The notes: generated by a model not told the origin, from the sequence alone. A DNA stretch of 32,037 bases from an uncultured Oscillospiraceae bacterium (GCA_944386835.1 CALXCQ010000034.1:1-32037), one strand, 5' to 3'; positions 15,792 to 24,544 are shown, numbered from the stretch's first letter. Numbers and translations: made by a program.

Positions 15792-16688
15792 ATGGCAAAG
15801 CTCATAGAATGTGTACCCAATATCAGTGAGGGCCGCAATCAGGCGGTCATTGACGCCATTGTAGATCAGGTACGGCAAGTCGCCGGTGTTACCCTCTTGG
15901 ACTGTAGCAGTGACACCAGCCATAACCGCAGCGTCATTTCCTTCCTTGGGAATCCGGAATCTGTCGTCGAGGCGGCGGTACGCCTTGCCAAAAAGGCGGT
16001 AGAATGTATCGACCTCACCCATCATCAGGGAGAACATCCCCGGATGGGCGCCGTGGATGTGATCCCCCTGATTCCCATAAAGGATGTCACCCAGGAGGAC
16101 TGCGTCGCCTGGTCCAAAGAAATCGGTAAGCGAATTTGGGAAGAGGCCCAGCTGCCCGTATTCCTCTACGAAAAATCTGCCAGCGCTCCCCATCGGGTCA
16201 ACCTGGCCGATATCCGGAGAGGACAGTTTGAAAATATGGGCGAAAAAGTCCGTCTGCCCCAGTGGCATCCGGATTTCGGCGGACCTGCCATTCATCCTAC
16301 GGCTGGAGTGGTGGCCGTAGGCGCCAGGCTGCCTCTCATCGCGTTTAACTGTAATTTGTCCACATCCGACGTGGAGATCGCCAAAAAAATTGCCGGTGTT
16401 ATCCGGCAGTCCAGCGGCGGTCTGTCCTGTGTCAAGGCGTTGGGTGTCATGTTGGAAGACCGAAACCTCGCCCAGGTCTCTATCAATATGACAGACTTTC
16501 AGACGACGCCTCTCTACCGGGTCATTGAACTGGTCAAAATTGAAGCAGCCCGCTGGGGCGTCCATCTGGTAGGGACAGAAATTGTTGGTCTGACACCTTT
16601 GCAGGCTCTGGTGGACACAGCACAATACTACATGCAGTTAGAAAACTTTTCCTGTGACAAGCAGGTTCTGGAACAGTATTTACTGTAA
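15792..16688 (+). CDS. ftcD: Glutamate formimidoyltransferase
   Basis: A 298-residue protein matching only the formiminotransferase half of mammalian FTCD. It transfers the formimino group from N-formimino-L-glutamate to tetrahydrofolate, releasing glutamate. The N-terminus LIECVPNISEGRN is the family signature, followed by LDCSSDTSHNRSVISFLG and the GEHPRMGAVDVIPLIPI segment, whose histidine belongs to the substrate site. The cyclodeaminase half is absent but encoded separately as fchA two genes later. AAAGGAGAGG precedes the ATG. Its presence defines this as the tetrahydrofolate-linked version of the Hut pathway, rather than the HutG or HutF route. Confidence 0.95.
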   Translation: MAKLIECVPNISEGRNQAVIDAIVDQVRQVAGVTLLDCSSDTSHNRSVISFLGNPESVVEAAVRLAKKAVECIDLTHHQGEHPRMGAVDVIPLIPIKDVTQEDCVAWSKEIGKRIWEEAQLPVFLYEKSASAPHRVNLADIRRGQFENMGEKVRLPQWHPDFGGPAIHPTAGVVAVGARLPLIAFNCNLSTSDVEIAKKIAGVIRQSSGGLSCVKALGVMLEDRNLAQVSINMTDFQTTPLYRVIELVKIEAARWGVHLVGTEIVGLTPLQALVDTAQYYMQLENFSCDKQVLEQYLL

Positions 16689-16700
16689 GAGGGATACTAT

Positions 16701-17927
16701 ATGGTTGTACTTACCAACATTGGCCTTCTGGCCACCCCTCTGGGCTCCGGGCCAGCTGCCGGAGACTGTCAGGGGGAAATTTCCCTGGCACAAGACCAGG
16801 TACTCTGGATAGACGGCCCGCAAATCTGTGGTATCTACCCGCGGCAGAAAGCACCCGCCCCACCAACCGGTGCAACGGTTGTGGACGCCCAGGGACTTCT
16901 GGTCACGCCGGGCCTGATAGATTGCCACACCCACCTGGTTTTTGGCGGTTGGCGCCAGCATGAAGTCCCTTTGAAACTCCGGGGTGCAAGCTATCTGGAA
17001 ATCCTCCAAATGGGAGGCGGCATTCTGGATACGGTGCGCCAGACCCGCCAGTGGTCGGAAGAAGATTTGTACACACGTGCAGTTTCCTTTTTGGATGACA
17101 TGCTCCGTCTGGGCGTCACAACCGCGGAGTGTAAAAGCGGCTACGGTCTCAGCCTTTCTCAGGAACTGAAACAACTACAGGTCCAAAGAAAGCTGCAGCA
17201 AACCCACTCGGTGGAAATCGTCTCTACTTTTCTGGGTGCACACGCTGTCCCCCCGGAATACGAAGGCCGCAGCGATGCCTATACCCAATTGGTATGTCAG
17301 GAAATTTTACCGGCGGTAGCTCAGGGCCACTGGGCAGAATTTTGCGATGTTTTCTGCGAAGAGGGCGTATTTACCGTCTCCCAGAGCCGAAAAATCCTGC
17401 AGACCGGTCAGGAGCTGGGTCTGGCCAGCAAAATCCACGCGGACGAAATCGCCGCCATCGGCGGTTCTCAGTTAGCCGGAGAGCTGGGCGCCATATCCGC
17501 CGAACACCTGATTGCCATTTCTCCGGAAGGCATTCAGGCACTGGCTGCCGGCGGTGTCATCGCCGACTTGCTGCCGGCTACGTCCTTTTATCTGAAAAAG
17601 CCCTATGCACCTGCCAGGGAGCTGATCCGCCAGAACGTTCCTGTGGCGATCGCTTCCGACTTCAATCCCGGCTCCTGCCCCAGCTATAATTTACAGTTTG
17701 CCATCAATCTGGCCTACCTTTACTACAGTATGACACCGGAAGAAATTCTCACTGCCGTTACCCGAAATGCCGCCGCTTCCCTTCACCGCAGCCATAAAAT
17801 TGGAACCCTGGAAGTGGGAAAACAGGCGGATCTGGTAATTTGGAACGCCAAAGACTTGCAGACTCTTTGTTACCGCTTTGGCTCCAATCTGGTTCACACC
17901 GTTTTTAAAAAAGGAAAAATTGTGTGA
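16701..17927 (+). CDS. hutI: Imidazolonepropionase
   Basis: A 408-residue amidohydrolase that opens 4-imidazolone-5-propionate to N-formimino-L-glutamate, the substrate of FtcD. His76 and His78 in LIDCHTHLVFGG bind the metal. Further conserved features are ECKSGYGLSLSQELK, the STFLGAHAVPPEY strand, His in KIHADEIAAIGG and Asp in ASDFNPGSCPSYNLQFAINLA. Length and order are normal for the family. The start follows ftcD by 12 bases. It lies before fchA with a 50-base gap that carries a small GGAAC/GTTCC hairpin. Confidence 0.95.
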   Translation: MVVLTNIGLLATPLGSGPAAGDCQGEISLAQDQVLWIDGPQICGIYPRQKAPAPPTGATVVDAQGLLVTPGLIDCHTHLVFGGWRQHEVPLKLRGASYLEILQMGGGILDTVRQTRQWSEEDLYTRAVSFLDDMLRLGVTTAECKSGYGLSLSQELKQLQVQRKLQQTHSVEIVSTFLGAHAVPPEYEGRSDAYTQLVCQEILPAVAQGHWAEFCDVFCEEGVFTVSQSRKILQTGQELGLASKIHADEIAAIGGSQLAGELGAISAEHLIAISPEGIQALAAGGVIADLLPATSFYLKKPYAPARELIRQNVPVAIASDFNPGSCPSYNLQFAINLAYLYYSMTPEEILTAVTRNAAASLHRSHKIGTLEVGKQADLVIWNAKDLQTLCYRFGSNLVHTVFKKGKIV

Positions 17928-17977
17928 TCTGATTGGGAACCGATTTCGTTCCTACCGCTTTAAAAAGGAGAAATTTT

Positions 17978-18592
17978 ATGAATTTGCTGACCTGTACCCT
18001 CATTGAGTATTTGAAAACTCTGGGCTCCGAAGAACCGGCACCAGGTGGCGGCAGCGCCAGTGCGCTCTGCGGCGCACAGGGCGCTGGATTGTGCGCCATG
18101 GTAGCCGCCCTGACCCTGGGAAGAAGCCGTTATGCCCAGTACCAGGATACCTGCGCCGCTCTTTTACCCCAGGCTCAGGCGCTGCAAAAGCAGTTGGCGG
18201 ACCAAATTGATTTGGATGCCCAGTCCTATGGACAGGTAGCCGCAGCCTTTTCCCTGCCCCGTCAGACTCCCCAGGAGCAGGCAGCCCGGCAGGCAGCCAT
18301 TGAAGACGCCACTGCCGAGGCCGCTCGCGTCCCTATGCACACTTTGGAGTTGGCTGTCCAGGCTTTGTCTCTGGCGGAAACTCTGTCTCACGGTTTTAAC
18401 CGCAATGCAGCAAGTGATTTGGCAGTGGCCGTTTGGAACCTGCGCACCTGTGCCCAAGGGGCGTGGCACAATGTAAAAATCAATGTGGAGTCCCTGAAAA
18501 ACCGGGAATTGGCAGAGGTTCTGGAAACGCAGGGGCTTGGCCTTTTACAAAACGCTGAGGACCTTGCCGCCGCTGTCTTGGCACAGTTATAG
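17978..18592 (+). CDS. fchA: Formimidotetrahydrofolate cyclodeaminase
   Basis: A 204-residue all-helical protein of the FTCD-C/FchA family. It converts 5-formimino-tetrahydrofolate to 5,10-methenyl-tetrahydrofolate plus ammonia, feeding the one-carbon pool. The conserved N-terminal loop PAPGGGSASALCGAQGAGLCAMVAALT is clear, and a NRNAASDLAVAVWNLRTCAQGAWHNVKIN segment near residues 145-173 matches the family's folate-site region. The frame opens at 17933, but AAAAAGGAG eight bases before 17978 and the family start support the shorter form. Last gene of the hut operon, followed by an exceptional hairpin. Confidence 0.93.
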   Translation: MNLLTCTLIEYLKTLGSEEPAPGGGSASALCGAQGAGLCAMVAALTLGRSRYAQYQDTCAALLPQAQALQKQLADQIDLDAQSYGQVAAAFSLPRQTPQEQAARQAAIEDATAEAARVPMHTLELAVQALSLAETLSHGFNRNAASDLAVAVWNLRTCAQGAWHNVKINVESLKNRELAEVLETQGLGLLQNAEDLAAAVLAQL

Positions 18593-18598
18593 CCAAAT

Positions 18599-18645
18599 CC
18601 CCCAAATAGGAGACGGCCCGTAAAGGGCCGTCTCCTATTTGGGGG
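18599..18645. terminator. Perfect 21-bp hairpin ending the hut operon
   Basis: Arms at 18599-18619 and 18625-18645 are exactly complementary over 21 bp, with a 5-base loop (GTAAA). The hairpin begins 7 bases after the fchA stop. Neither side has a clear run of T (ACTATT follows on the plus strand), so termination may depend on the stem alone, or the hairpin may protect the mRNA 3' end. It also lies between convergent genes and could serve both strands. Confidence 0.7.
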
Positions 18646-18706
18646 ACTATTGCTCGTTGCAATCCCTGCCTTTTCCATGTATGGGAGAAAAATTCATCCC
18701 TGCCGT

Positions 18707-19609
18707 TTACCTTTCCGTTTTCTTTGGATCCGACCGGTTTCTACTCTTTGCCAGTTTCTCTTTTCCTGTAAACGACCAGGGTTTAAACCCCAGGCCCCGC
18801 ACCTCCTGCACTTTGGACACAATCATAAAGGCCTGGGCATCAATGCTCTGAACTTTGGCCTGCACCGCCCTTAATTCATTCTGCGCAACGATGGAACAAA
18901 TCGCCCGCTGGCTTTGCTGATAGTATCCGGTTTCAATACAAAACAGCGTTACTCCTCTGTCTAACTCCTTCAAAAAGGCCTCCCGCAGAGCTTCATATTT
19001 TGATGAAATTACCACTACCTGACATTGGGTCTTTCCCAATGTCAGGATCTGATTGAGAACAAAAGAAGTGGTCAGAACCAGCAAAAGTCCGCACAAAATC
19101 CCATTCGGAGAAGAAAAGAGCATCTGGATCAGCAGCAAAGCCGTGTCCATACAGTACAGGCTGACCGACACTTTGATTCCCCATTTCTTTTCCAGGACCA
19201 GGGGCGGGATATCCATTCCGCCTGTCGATGCTCCCGACTGGATCACCAGTCCCAATCCCAACCCCATCAGGGCTCCTGCTACAACACAGGCAATGAGTGG
19301 ATCCTGGGTCAGGGTGAACAACTCTGACACCGTTGAGGTCAGTTGCAGAAAAAGCGGATAGACACAGGTCGATAGCAGGGTCGTCAGGGCAAACACCCTT
19401 CCCAATGCCACAAGTCCCAGAAAAAACATACTGACATTGATCCCCGTGGCAATCCAGGAAAATGGCAAAGGGATGATCCGTTGTAAAATCAGGGCCAATC
19501 CGGTGGCCCCTCCAGAGATAAAGTGGAAAGGTAAAATAAACATGTTGACAGAAAAGGCCAGAAGAAAATTGCCCAGTAAGATTTTCCCAAAGAGTTCCCA
19601 TTTTCGCAT
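18707..19609 (-). CDS. YitT-family membrane protein (DUF161 and DUF2179)
   Basis: A 300-residue protein. Residues about 1-190 hold five or six membrane segments with the YitT signatures ILPFHFISGGATGLALILQ and GLGLVIQSGASTGGMDIPPLVLEKK. Residues about 200-285 are the soluble DUF2179 domain (VVISSKYEALREAFLKELDRGVTLFCIETGYYQQSQRAICSIV...VQSIDAQAFMIVSKVQEVRGLGF). Such proteins are common in Bacillota and their transport substrate is unknown. The ATG is preceded by GGGGGT. It converges with the hut operon and diverges from the Crp/Fnr-type gene. A charged Lys/Arg tail of about 18 residues ends the protein. Confidence 0.92.
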   Translation of the reverse strand: MRKWELFGKILLGNFLLAFSVNMFILPFHFISGGATGLALILQRIIPLPFSWIATGINVSMFFLGLVALGRVFALTTLLSTCVYPLFLQLTSTVSELFTLTQDPLIACVVAGALMGLGLGLVIQSGASTGGMDIPPLVLEKKWGIKVSVSLYCMDTALLLIQMLFSSPNGILCGLLLVLTTSFVLNQILTLGKTQCQVVVISSKYEALREAFLKELDRGVTLFCIETGYYQQSQRAICSIVAQNELRAVQAKVQSIDAQAFMIVSKVQEVRGLGFKPWSFTGKEKLAKSRNRSDPKKTER

Positions 19610-19648
19610 TTTCTTACCCCCATTCTGTCTGCATGGTACCGAATTTTC

Positions 19649-19677
19649 TGGGCAAATAATGTAATCTATGCTACAAT
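19649..19677 (+). promoter_or_regulatory. Extended -10 promoter of the Crp/Fnr gene
   Basis: TG, one base, then TACAAT (19672-19677) forms an extended -10 element. The -35 region 17 bases upstream (TGGGCA, 19649-19654) is poor, as is usual with extended -10 promoters. Transcription would start about 15 bases before the GTGGGAGG ribosome site region. Confidence 0.5.
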
Positions 19678-19698
19678 TTGCTAGTGGGAGGTATCTTT

Positions 19699-20355
19699 AT
19701 GAATTCTGTGGACTTAGATACCCACCTGCTCCGTTACTGGGAACAGGCCGGGACCGTTTCCCATTTTTCGCCGGGACAGCCTATCTACTTTCAGTGGGAC
19801 CACTCGGACAGTTTTTACTACATCCGAAAAGGCCGGGTACGGGTTTTTTTCGTTGGCAGCGATGGCCGGGATGTGACTGTAGACATTGTAGGAGAAGGCA
19901 GAGTATTTGGGGAAACATCCTATCTCAATCACCTGCCCAGGCTCACCTCCGTTGTTGCCATTACCCAGGTGGAGTTAATTGTCTGTCAGCTCCAGAATCT
20001 GCTTCCCTATTTACAAACGTCCCCGGCGCTGATGGAGCAGGTTTTCTGGATTCTCTCCCAGACCGTGAAGAATCTTTCCTATCAAGTTCGCCGCCTCAGC
20101 TTTCTTTCTGCCGGTGAGCGAGTCGCCGCCTTTCTATTGGAGATGACGCAAAATCCGCACCCTTCTTTGGGAATTGGTCAGGACTGTCTTCCCTATTCTC
20201 ATCAGGAAATCGCAGAATGTACCAGCCTGCAAAGGGTGACCGTCACCCGACTATTACAAGCCATGAAAACCAAAGGTTGGATTACAACCGGGTATAAACA
20301 AGTACGCATCTGCAACCGGCCAGCCTTACAGGCCTACGCCTACCACAATCTGTAA
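19699..20355 (+). CDS. Crp/Fnr-family transcriptional regulator
   Basis: A 218-residue regulator. Residues about 15-125 are a cyclic-nucleotide-binding-type beta barrel (FSPGQPIYFQWDHSDSFYYIRKGRVRVFFVGSDGRDVTVDIVGEGRVFGETSYLN). A long helix follows and then a Crp-type winged helix (residues about 145-215) with HQEIAECTSLQRVTVTRLLQAMKTKGWI as recognition motif. No N-terminal Cys cluster for an Fe-S centre is present, so it is not an Fnr oxygen sensor. The usual cAMP-site RS pair is not visible either, so the ligand is unknown. The frame extends to a TTG at 19678, but the ATG at 19699 has GGGAGG eight bases upstream. Targets are unknown; the gene is divergent from yitT. Confidence 0.9.
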   Translation: MNSVDLDTHLLRYWEQAGTVSHFSPGQPIYFQWDHSDSFYYIRKGRVRVFFVGSDGRDVTVDIVGEGRVFGETSYLNHLPRLTSVVAITQVELIVCQLQNLLPYLQTSPALMEQVFWILSQTVKNLSYQVRRLSFLSAGERVAAFLLEMTQNPHPSLGIGQDCLPYSHQEIAECTSLQRVTVTRLLQAMKTKGWITTGYKQVRICNRPALQAYAYHNL

Positions 20356-20383
20356 TATCACCTTGTTGCCAGCTGCATTTTGG

Positions 20384-20412
20384 TTGCGGTTCCCTTCCTT
20401 TTTTGCTATACT
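20384..20412 (+). promoter_or_regulatory. Promoter of the dGTPase-like gene
   Basis: TTGCGG (20384-20389), a 17-base spacer and TATACT (20407-20412), the latter with an upstream TG making an extended -10. Transcription would begin near 20419, about 240 bases before the coding start, so there is a long leader. Confidence 0.65.
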
Positions 20413-20655
20413 GAATAGACAATGCCCTGAGGAAAGGCTTGGGGCTGTCTTTTCTATCCAGCGCAGTGATAGCTCGCCAGAAGGCAATTGCCATCTGCCG
20501 TTCCTGACATCCGGGAGGTCTGCTTCTGCCAAAAGGCAATGGCCAGCCGCTCTTACTGTTCTGGGCGGCAATCCCCTGACGGGAGCTTTCCTTTCCACTG
20601 CCACTTTCTTCCTATGGGAAAGATACGTCCAACCGGTCAAAAGGAGGTAACTGCC
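20413..20655 (+). other. Long structured leader of the dGTPase-like gene
   Basis: About 240 untranslated bases between a good promoter and the start codon. It contains several self-complementary pieces: TGCCAAAAGGCA near 20528, GGCAATTGCC near 20483, and GCCGC/GCGGC arms near 20546-20569. No known riboswitch, 6S, SRP or RNase P RNA consensus is satisfied. It may be an unrecognised regulatory leader or simply untranslated sequence. Confidence 0.3.
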
Positions 20656-22113
20656 TTGCAATGGGAAGCCCTACTTTCCGCCTTTCGCTTTGGGGGCCCG
20701 GAAGAAATGCCTTATGATGAAACCCGGTATCCTATCGGCGAATTTGAAAAAGATTACAACAAAATCATTACCAGTGCCTCATTTCGGCGGTTACAGGATA
20801 AGACCCAGGTTTTTCCTTTGGAAAAAAGTGATTTTGTCCGAACCCGGCTGACGCACTCCATTGAGGTTTCCTCTCTGGCCAAGCGGATTGGCTCCATGGT
20901 CATCCGCAATATCGCCGCATTTCAACAAGATAGCGGGTATACGCTGACAGGTGAGCAAGCTTCCAGTATTTTGGATATTCTTACTTGCGCAGGGTTGCTT
21001 CACGATTTGGGCAATCCACCTTTTGGCCATTTTGGAGAAGTGATTCTGAGCGATTGGTTTACCCGGCATTTTCAGGATCCCACCTTCACCTACAAAGGTA
21101 AAGCTATTGGTACCTGGCTCACGCCGTCCATGCAAGCTGATTTGCAAAATTTCGAAGGCAATGCCCAGACGTTGCGTATCTTGACAAAGCTTCACCCCTC
21201 TTTCCACACCTCTGGTATGAACCTTACAGCGGCTGTTCTCAATACCCTTGTAAAATATCCAACAGACAGCTGTCATTTTGATAAACATCATTCCAACAAT
21301 AAATTCCACAAGCTGGGCTACTATACGGCTGAGACAGCACAACTGACCGCCATTGCCGCCCAAACCGGAACCGTGATCCAGGGAGAAATGGTACGCCATC
21401 CTCTGGCCTACATTCTTGAGGCTGCCGACGATATTGCCTACGCAACGGCAGATCTGGAAGATGCCCATAAAAAGAAGCTATTCTCGCTACAGGAATTTAT
21501 GGGCTATTATCGCAGTCGACTGGCATATTATGCAAGTGACATGACGGAAAAGCAGAAAGAGAAATCTACTTCCCTGGTGGAAGAACTGGAACGTCAGATT
21601 GCCATATGTCCCTCAGAGCAAACAGCATTCCAAAACTGGGTGGAATATGCCCGTCATTGGTTAGCCTATTCTGCCGCATATGGTTTTACCTCTCAAGAAA
21701 ACTACGGAGCCATCATGGAAGGCACATACACCCATTCCATACTGCAGGATACCTTCCATCAGTTCTCTATGGAAATTTTGCAAAAGGATATTCCGTCAGT
21801 CTTTATTTTTTCCAACTCGTCCATTGTAAAATTGGAATTGGCCGCACAGACAATTTTAAGCGCGTTGCTAGACCGGTTTGTCCCGGCCATCTTCTATCTG
21901 GACGAAACCGCTGGACCATTCTGCCAAACCAAGGGAGATAAAAAACTTACTTCTTTGATTTCTGACAACTACTTACGCAGTTATTGGAATCAGCGGCGAG
22001 GAGTGGAATCCTATGATTTGTATTTACGGCTTCTTTTAGTGACAGACTATATCAGTGGGATGACCGACTCCTATGCAAAAGATTTGTATCAAATTCTGCA
22101 AGGGATTTACTAA
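20656..22113 (+). CDS. dgt: Deoxyguanosinetriphosphate triphosphohydrolase-like HD protein
   Basis: A 485-residue HD-domain protein of the dGTPase family, which splits dNTPs into deoxynucleoside and triphosphate. The metal-binding histidines are His67 in RTRLTHSIEVSSLAKRIG and His116-Asp117 in GLLHDLGNPPFGHFGE, both in the standard dGTPase context. A later DDIAYATADLEDA supplies the final conserved Asp. The N-terminal RRLQDKTQVFPL is also typical. The frame runs from 20488, but an AAGGAGG eight bases before a TTG at 20656 and the family start fix a TTG initiation. True dGTP specificity cannot be read from sequence; many bacterial members act on several dNTPs. It is followed after nine bases by the yihY-type gene. 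Confidence 0.9.
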   Translation: MQWEALLSAFRFGGPEEMPYDETRYPIGEFEKDYNKIITSASFRRLQDKTQVFPLEKSDFVRTRLTHSIEVSSLAKRIGSMVIRNIAAFQQDSGYTLTGEQASSILDILTCAGLLHDLGNPPFGHFGEVILSDWFTRHFQDPTFTYKGKAIGTWLTPSMQADLQNFEGNAQTLRILTKLHPSFHTSGMNLTAAVLNTLVKYPTDSCHFDKHHSNNKFHKLGYYTAETAQLTAIAAQTGTVIQGEMVRHPLAYILEAADDIAYATADLEDAHKKKLFSLQEFMGYYRSRLAYYASDMTEKQKEKSTSLVEELERQIAICPSEQTAFQNWVEYARHWLAYSAAYGFTSQENYGAIMEGTYTHSILQDTFHQFSMEILQKDIPSVFIFSNSSIVKLELAAQTILSALLDRFVPAIFYLDETAGPFCQTKGDKKLTSLISDNYLRSYWNQRRGVESYDLYLRLLLVTDYISGMTDSYAKDLYQILQGIY

Positions 22114-22122
22114 TAATCTCCT

Positions 22123-22989
22123 ATGTTCCCGAGATTTGAGAACACAGGGGAATCGCGGGGTGATGACTTGTTCCTGCAAAAAGTAAAAAGAGCAATCGCC
22201 TATTGTGGCTCTTTTCAGCTCTCCATTTATTCGGCGAATGCGGCATTTTTCCTTTTGTTATCGTTACTACCAGTCTTAATTCTATTGCTTTCTTTTATCT
22301 CCATTTCTCCTTTGACAGAAACGGATTTGCTGCACGTACTGGAACGGCTGATCCCGGAGACATTTATCCCGCTCTTCCAATATTTAATTCACACCCTTCA
22401 TACCTCGCAATCTGTCAGCTTTCTGTCTATCACTACCGTGACCTTGTTGTGGGCCGCTTCCCGCGGAACTTTGGGACTGATCAGTGGACTCAACGCCATC
22501 TATCACGTAGAAGAGCACCGGAATTATCTGTGGCGCAGGATTATCAGTATCGGACATACCTTGCTTATTGCGATCGCTCTTTTAGTTATGTTGGTACTCT
22601 ATGTATTCAGTGATTCCCTGTTGTCCCTGCTCACCAGATTGGGAATCGATATGGTAGGGCTCTTCCCTTTGGTTTTGTCTCTCAGGCATGTGTTCTCCAT
22701 GGCTCTTTTGATTCTGTTTTTCACTATGCTCTTTTCCATTCTGCCCAACCGCCATTTGCCGATTAAAAACACACTGCCCGGTGCAATTTTCAGCGCAGTA
22801 GCCTGGTTGGGTCTGTCTTATGGGTTTTCTTTCTACGTCAAATATATTTCCCGATATACCGATCTCTATGGTAGCCTGGGAACCCTTTTGCTTGCGCTTC
22901 TTTGGCTTTATCTGTGTATGAACATCTTGTTCTATGGAGGGATTCTCAACTACTATACCCTCTCCCGCCAGGAAAGAGAACATCCTTAA
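22123..22989 (+). CDS. YihY/BrkB-family membrane protein
   Basis: A 288-residue protein with six hydrophobic segments, of the YihY family once mislabelled ribonuclease BN. Family markers are YSANAAFFLLLSLLPVLILL, SVSFLSITTVTLLWAASRGTLGLISGLNAIY and a late LPGAIFSAVAWLGLSYGFSFYVKY...LYGSLGTLLLALLWLYLC. Function is unknown; a transporter role has been suggested for the family. The start is uncertain: the ATG at 22123 has no ribosome site but lies nine bases after the dgt stop, allowing coupled translation. A TTG at 22168 follows a GGGGTGAT sequence closely and would shorten the protein by 15 residues. Confidence 0.9.
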   Translation: MFPRFENTGESRGDDLFLQKVKRAIAYCGSFQLSIYSANAAFFLLLSLLPVLILLLSFISISPLTETDLLHVLERLIPETFIPLFQYLIHTLHTSQSVSFLSITTVTLLWAASRGTLGLISGLNAIYHVEEHRNYLWRRIISIGHTLLIAIALLVMLVLYVFSDSLLSLLTRLGIDMVGLFPLVLSLRHVFSMALLILFFTMLFSILPNRHLPIKNTLPGAIFSAVAWLGLSYGFSFYVKYISRYTDLYGSLGTLLLALLWLYLCMNILFYGGILNYYTLSRQEREHP

Positions 22990-23075
22990 GAAGTTGGGGA
23001 ATGTTCAGGATTCCGTAACAACTTCCCAGTTAATTTTATTGTATACTACTGAAAAAGCGACCTGTGAGGTGCTCT

Positions 23076-23918
23076 GTGTTCGGATATGTGATTGCCAACA
23101 AAGCTGCCTGTTCCCAAGCGCAATGGGAGCGATACCGCAGTTGTTATTGTGGCCTTTGTCGTACCATTCGGGCCAGATTTGGCTTTAGCGCCCGTATGAC
23201 TTTAAGTTACGATATGACATTTCTGGCTCTCCTTCTCTCCTCCTTATATGAGCCGGAGGAGTCTGGGGAGCAGTTTCGTTGCCTGGCCCATCCTCTCCAT
23301 ACGCAAAACAGTTGGGCAAACGCTTGCTTCGACTACTGTGCTCATATGAATGTGATCCTGTCTTATTACAAATTTCTGGACGACTGGCATGATGATAAAA
23401 ATCTGTGGAAACTGGGACAAGCCTCTGTTATGAAAAAAAGCGTTCTTCAGGCTGCCCAACAGTTCCCTCGTCAAGTCCAAACCATTCAAGCCTGTCTGGA
23501 ATCTCTATCACGCCTGGAGGCTCAGAATTGTTCCAGTCCAGATGAACCTGCCAATCTGTTTGGCACGCTTATGGGAGAACTTTTTGTCTGGCGGGAAGAT
23601 TTTTGGGCCCCAGTTTTGCGGAAAATGGGAGAAAGCTTGGGACGTTTTCTCTATACACTAGATGCTGTATTGGACCTGAAATCCGATCAGGAACACCAAC
23701 GGTACAATCCTTTGCTTACCTTATGGCCAGAATCCAGACCTTTGGCCTCCTATCAGTCCGAACTGGCAATTTTACTGGGCGAGTGTACGGAAGAATTTGA
23801 AAAACTTCCCCTGATACAAGACGTCGATCTGCTTCGGAATATTCTCTATTCCGGCATCTGGTCCAAATTTACCCTGGCTGTACAAAAGCAAGCCGGTACA
23901 AAGGAGGAAAATAAATGA
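23076..23918 (+). CDS. DUF5685 family protein
   Basis: A 280-residue soluble protein. It begins [36 protein letters not shown], matching the N-terminus of DUF5685 proteins with their Cys pair C-Y-C-G-L-C. A mostly helical body follows with conserved-looking [19 protein letters not shown] and Asn/Asp-rich [16 protein letters not shown]. Later [13 protein letters not shown] and [17 protein letters not shown] complete the family pattern; acidic clusters hint at metal or prenyl-synthase-like helices, but the function is unknown. A GTG at 23064 is possible, but the GTG at 23076 has AGGTG upstream and is where the family starts. A TATACT -10 box lies at 23042-23047. It overlaps the J-domain gene by four bases (ATGA), implying a joint function. 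Confidence 0.85.
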   Translation: MFGYVIANKAACSQAQWERYRSCYCGLCRTIRARFGFSARMTLSYDMTFLALLLSSLYEPEESGEQFRCLAHPLHTQNSWANACFDYCAHMNVILSYYKFLDDWHDDKNLWKLGQASVMKKSVLQAAQQFPRQVQTIQACLESLSRLEAQNCSSPDEPANLFGTLMGELFVWREDFWAPVLRKMGESLGRFLYTLDAVLDLKSDQEHQRYNPLLTLWPESRPLASYQSELAILLGECTEEFEKLPLIQDVDLLRNILYSGIWSKFTLAVQKQAGTKEENK

Positions 23919-24544
23919 TCCAAGACCCCTATCAGGTATTGGGCGTTTCACCAGACGCGTCTGACGAAGAAATCAAACAGGCTTATCGTCGTCTGGCAAA
24001 AAAATATCACCCGGATCTCAACCCGAATAATCCGGAAGCTGCAAAAAAGATGAATGAAATCAACGCCGCCTATGAACAGATTAAAAATCCGGATAAAAGC
24101 GGTCCACAAGCCGGGGGCTATCAGCCAGGCTACGATCCGTTTGCCGGATTCTGGGGCAGGACGCAGTATGAGACCCGGCAGCCATCTGCCATGGAGGCTG
24201 CCAGACAGTATATGGTATTTGGCAACTATGCTGCTGCCATTCAGGCTCTGGCACAGGTTCCTCCCAATGGCCGAACTGCCCAATGGTATTATTTATCTGC
24301 TCTTGCCAATTCCAGAGTGGGAAATCGGATGCTGGCTCTGGAACATGCCCGCCAGGCCGTACAGATGGAGCCTGGCAATTACGAGTACCAGCGGACTCTG
24401 GAGCGGTTGGAACATCCCGGCCGGGTCTATGAAAAGACAGCCCAAGGCTACGGATATCACCCTCTCGGCAACGCCGATTTGTGTCTGGGACTTTGTCTGT
24501 GTTCCAGCTGCTGCCGTGTTCCTTGCTTTCCCTTTTATTGCTAG
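23915..24544 (+). CDS. J-domain protein with TPR-like region and Cys-rich tail
   Basis: A 209-residue protein. Residues 4-60 are a J domain ([35 protein letters not shown]) with the His-Pro-Asp motif that stimulates DnaK. A Gly/Pro/Tyr linker follows, then residues about 92-172 form two or three helical TPR-like repeats ([55 protein letters not shown]). The C-terminus is short, hydrophobic and has seven cysteines in about 25 residues, so it could bind metal or be membrane-associated. It is not a full DnaJ: the zinc-finger and substrate domains are missing. Overlap with the DUF5685 gene suggests a dedicated co-chaperone for that protein, which is inference. AAGGAGG lies upstream. Confidence 0.9.
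   Translation: MIQDPYQVLGVSPDASDEEIKQAYRRLAKKYHPDLNPNNPEAAKKMNEINAAYEQIKNPDKSGPQAGGYQPGYDPFAGFWGRTQYETRQPSAMEAARQYMVFGNYAAAIQALAQVPPNGRTAQWYYLSALANSRVGNRMLALEHARQAVQMEPGNYEYQRTLERLEHPGRVYEKTAQGYGYHPLGNADLCLGLCLCSSCCRVPCFPFYC

Noticed and set aside
20428-20455. CTGAGGAAAGGCTTGGGGCTG resemblance to the GAGGAAAGUCC start of RNase P RNA
   Set aside because: Only the short opening string matches; the other conserved RNase P regions are missing and the space is too short.
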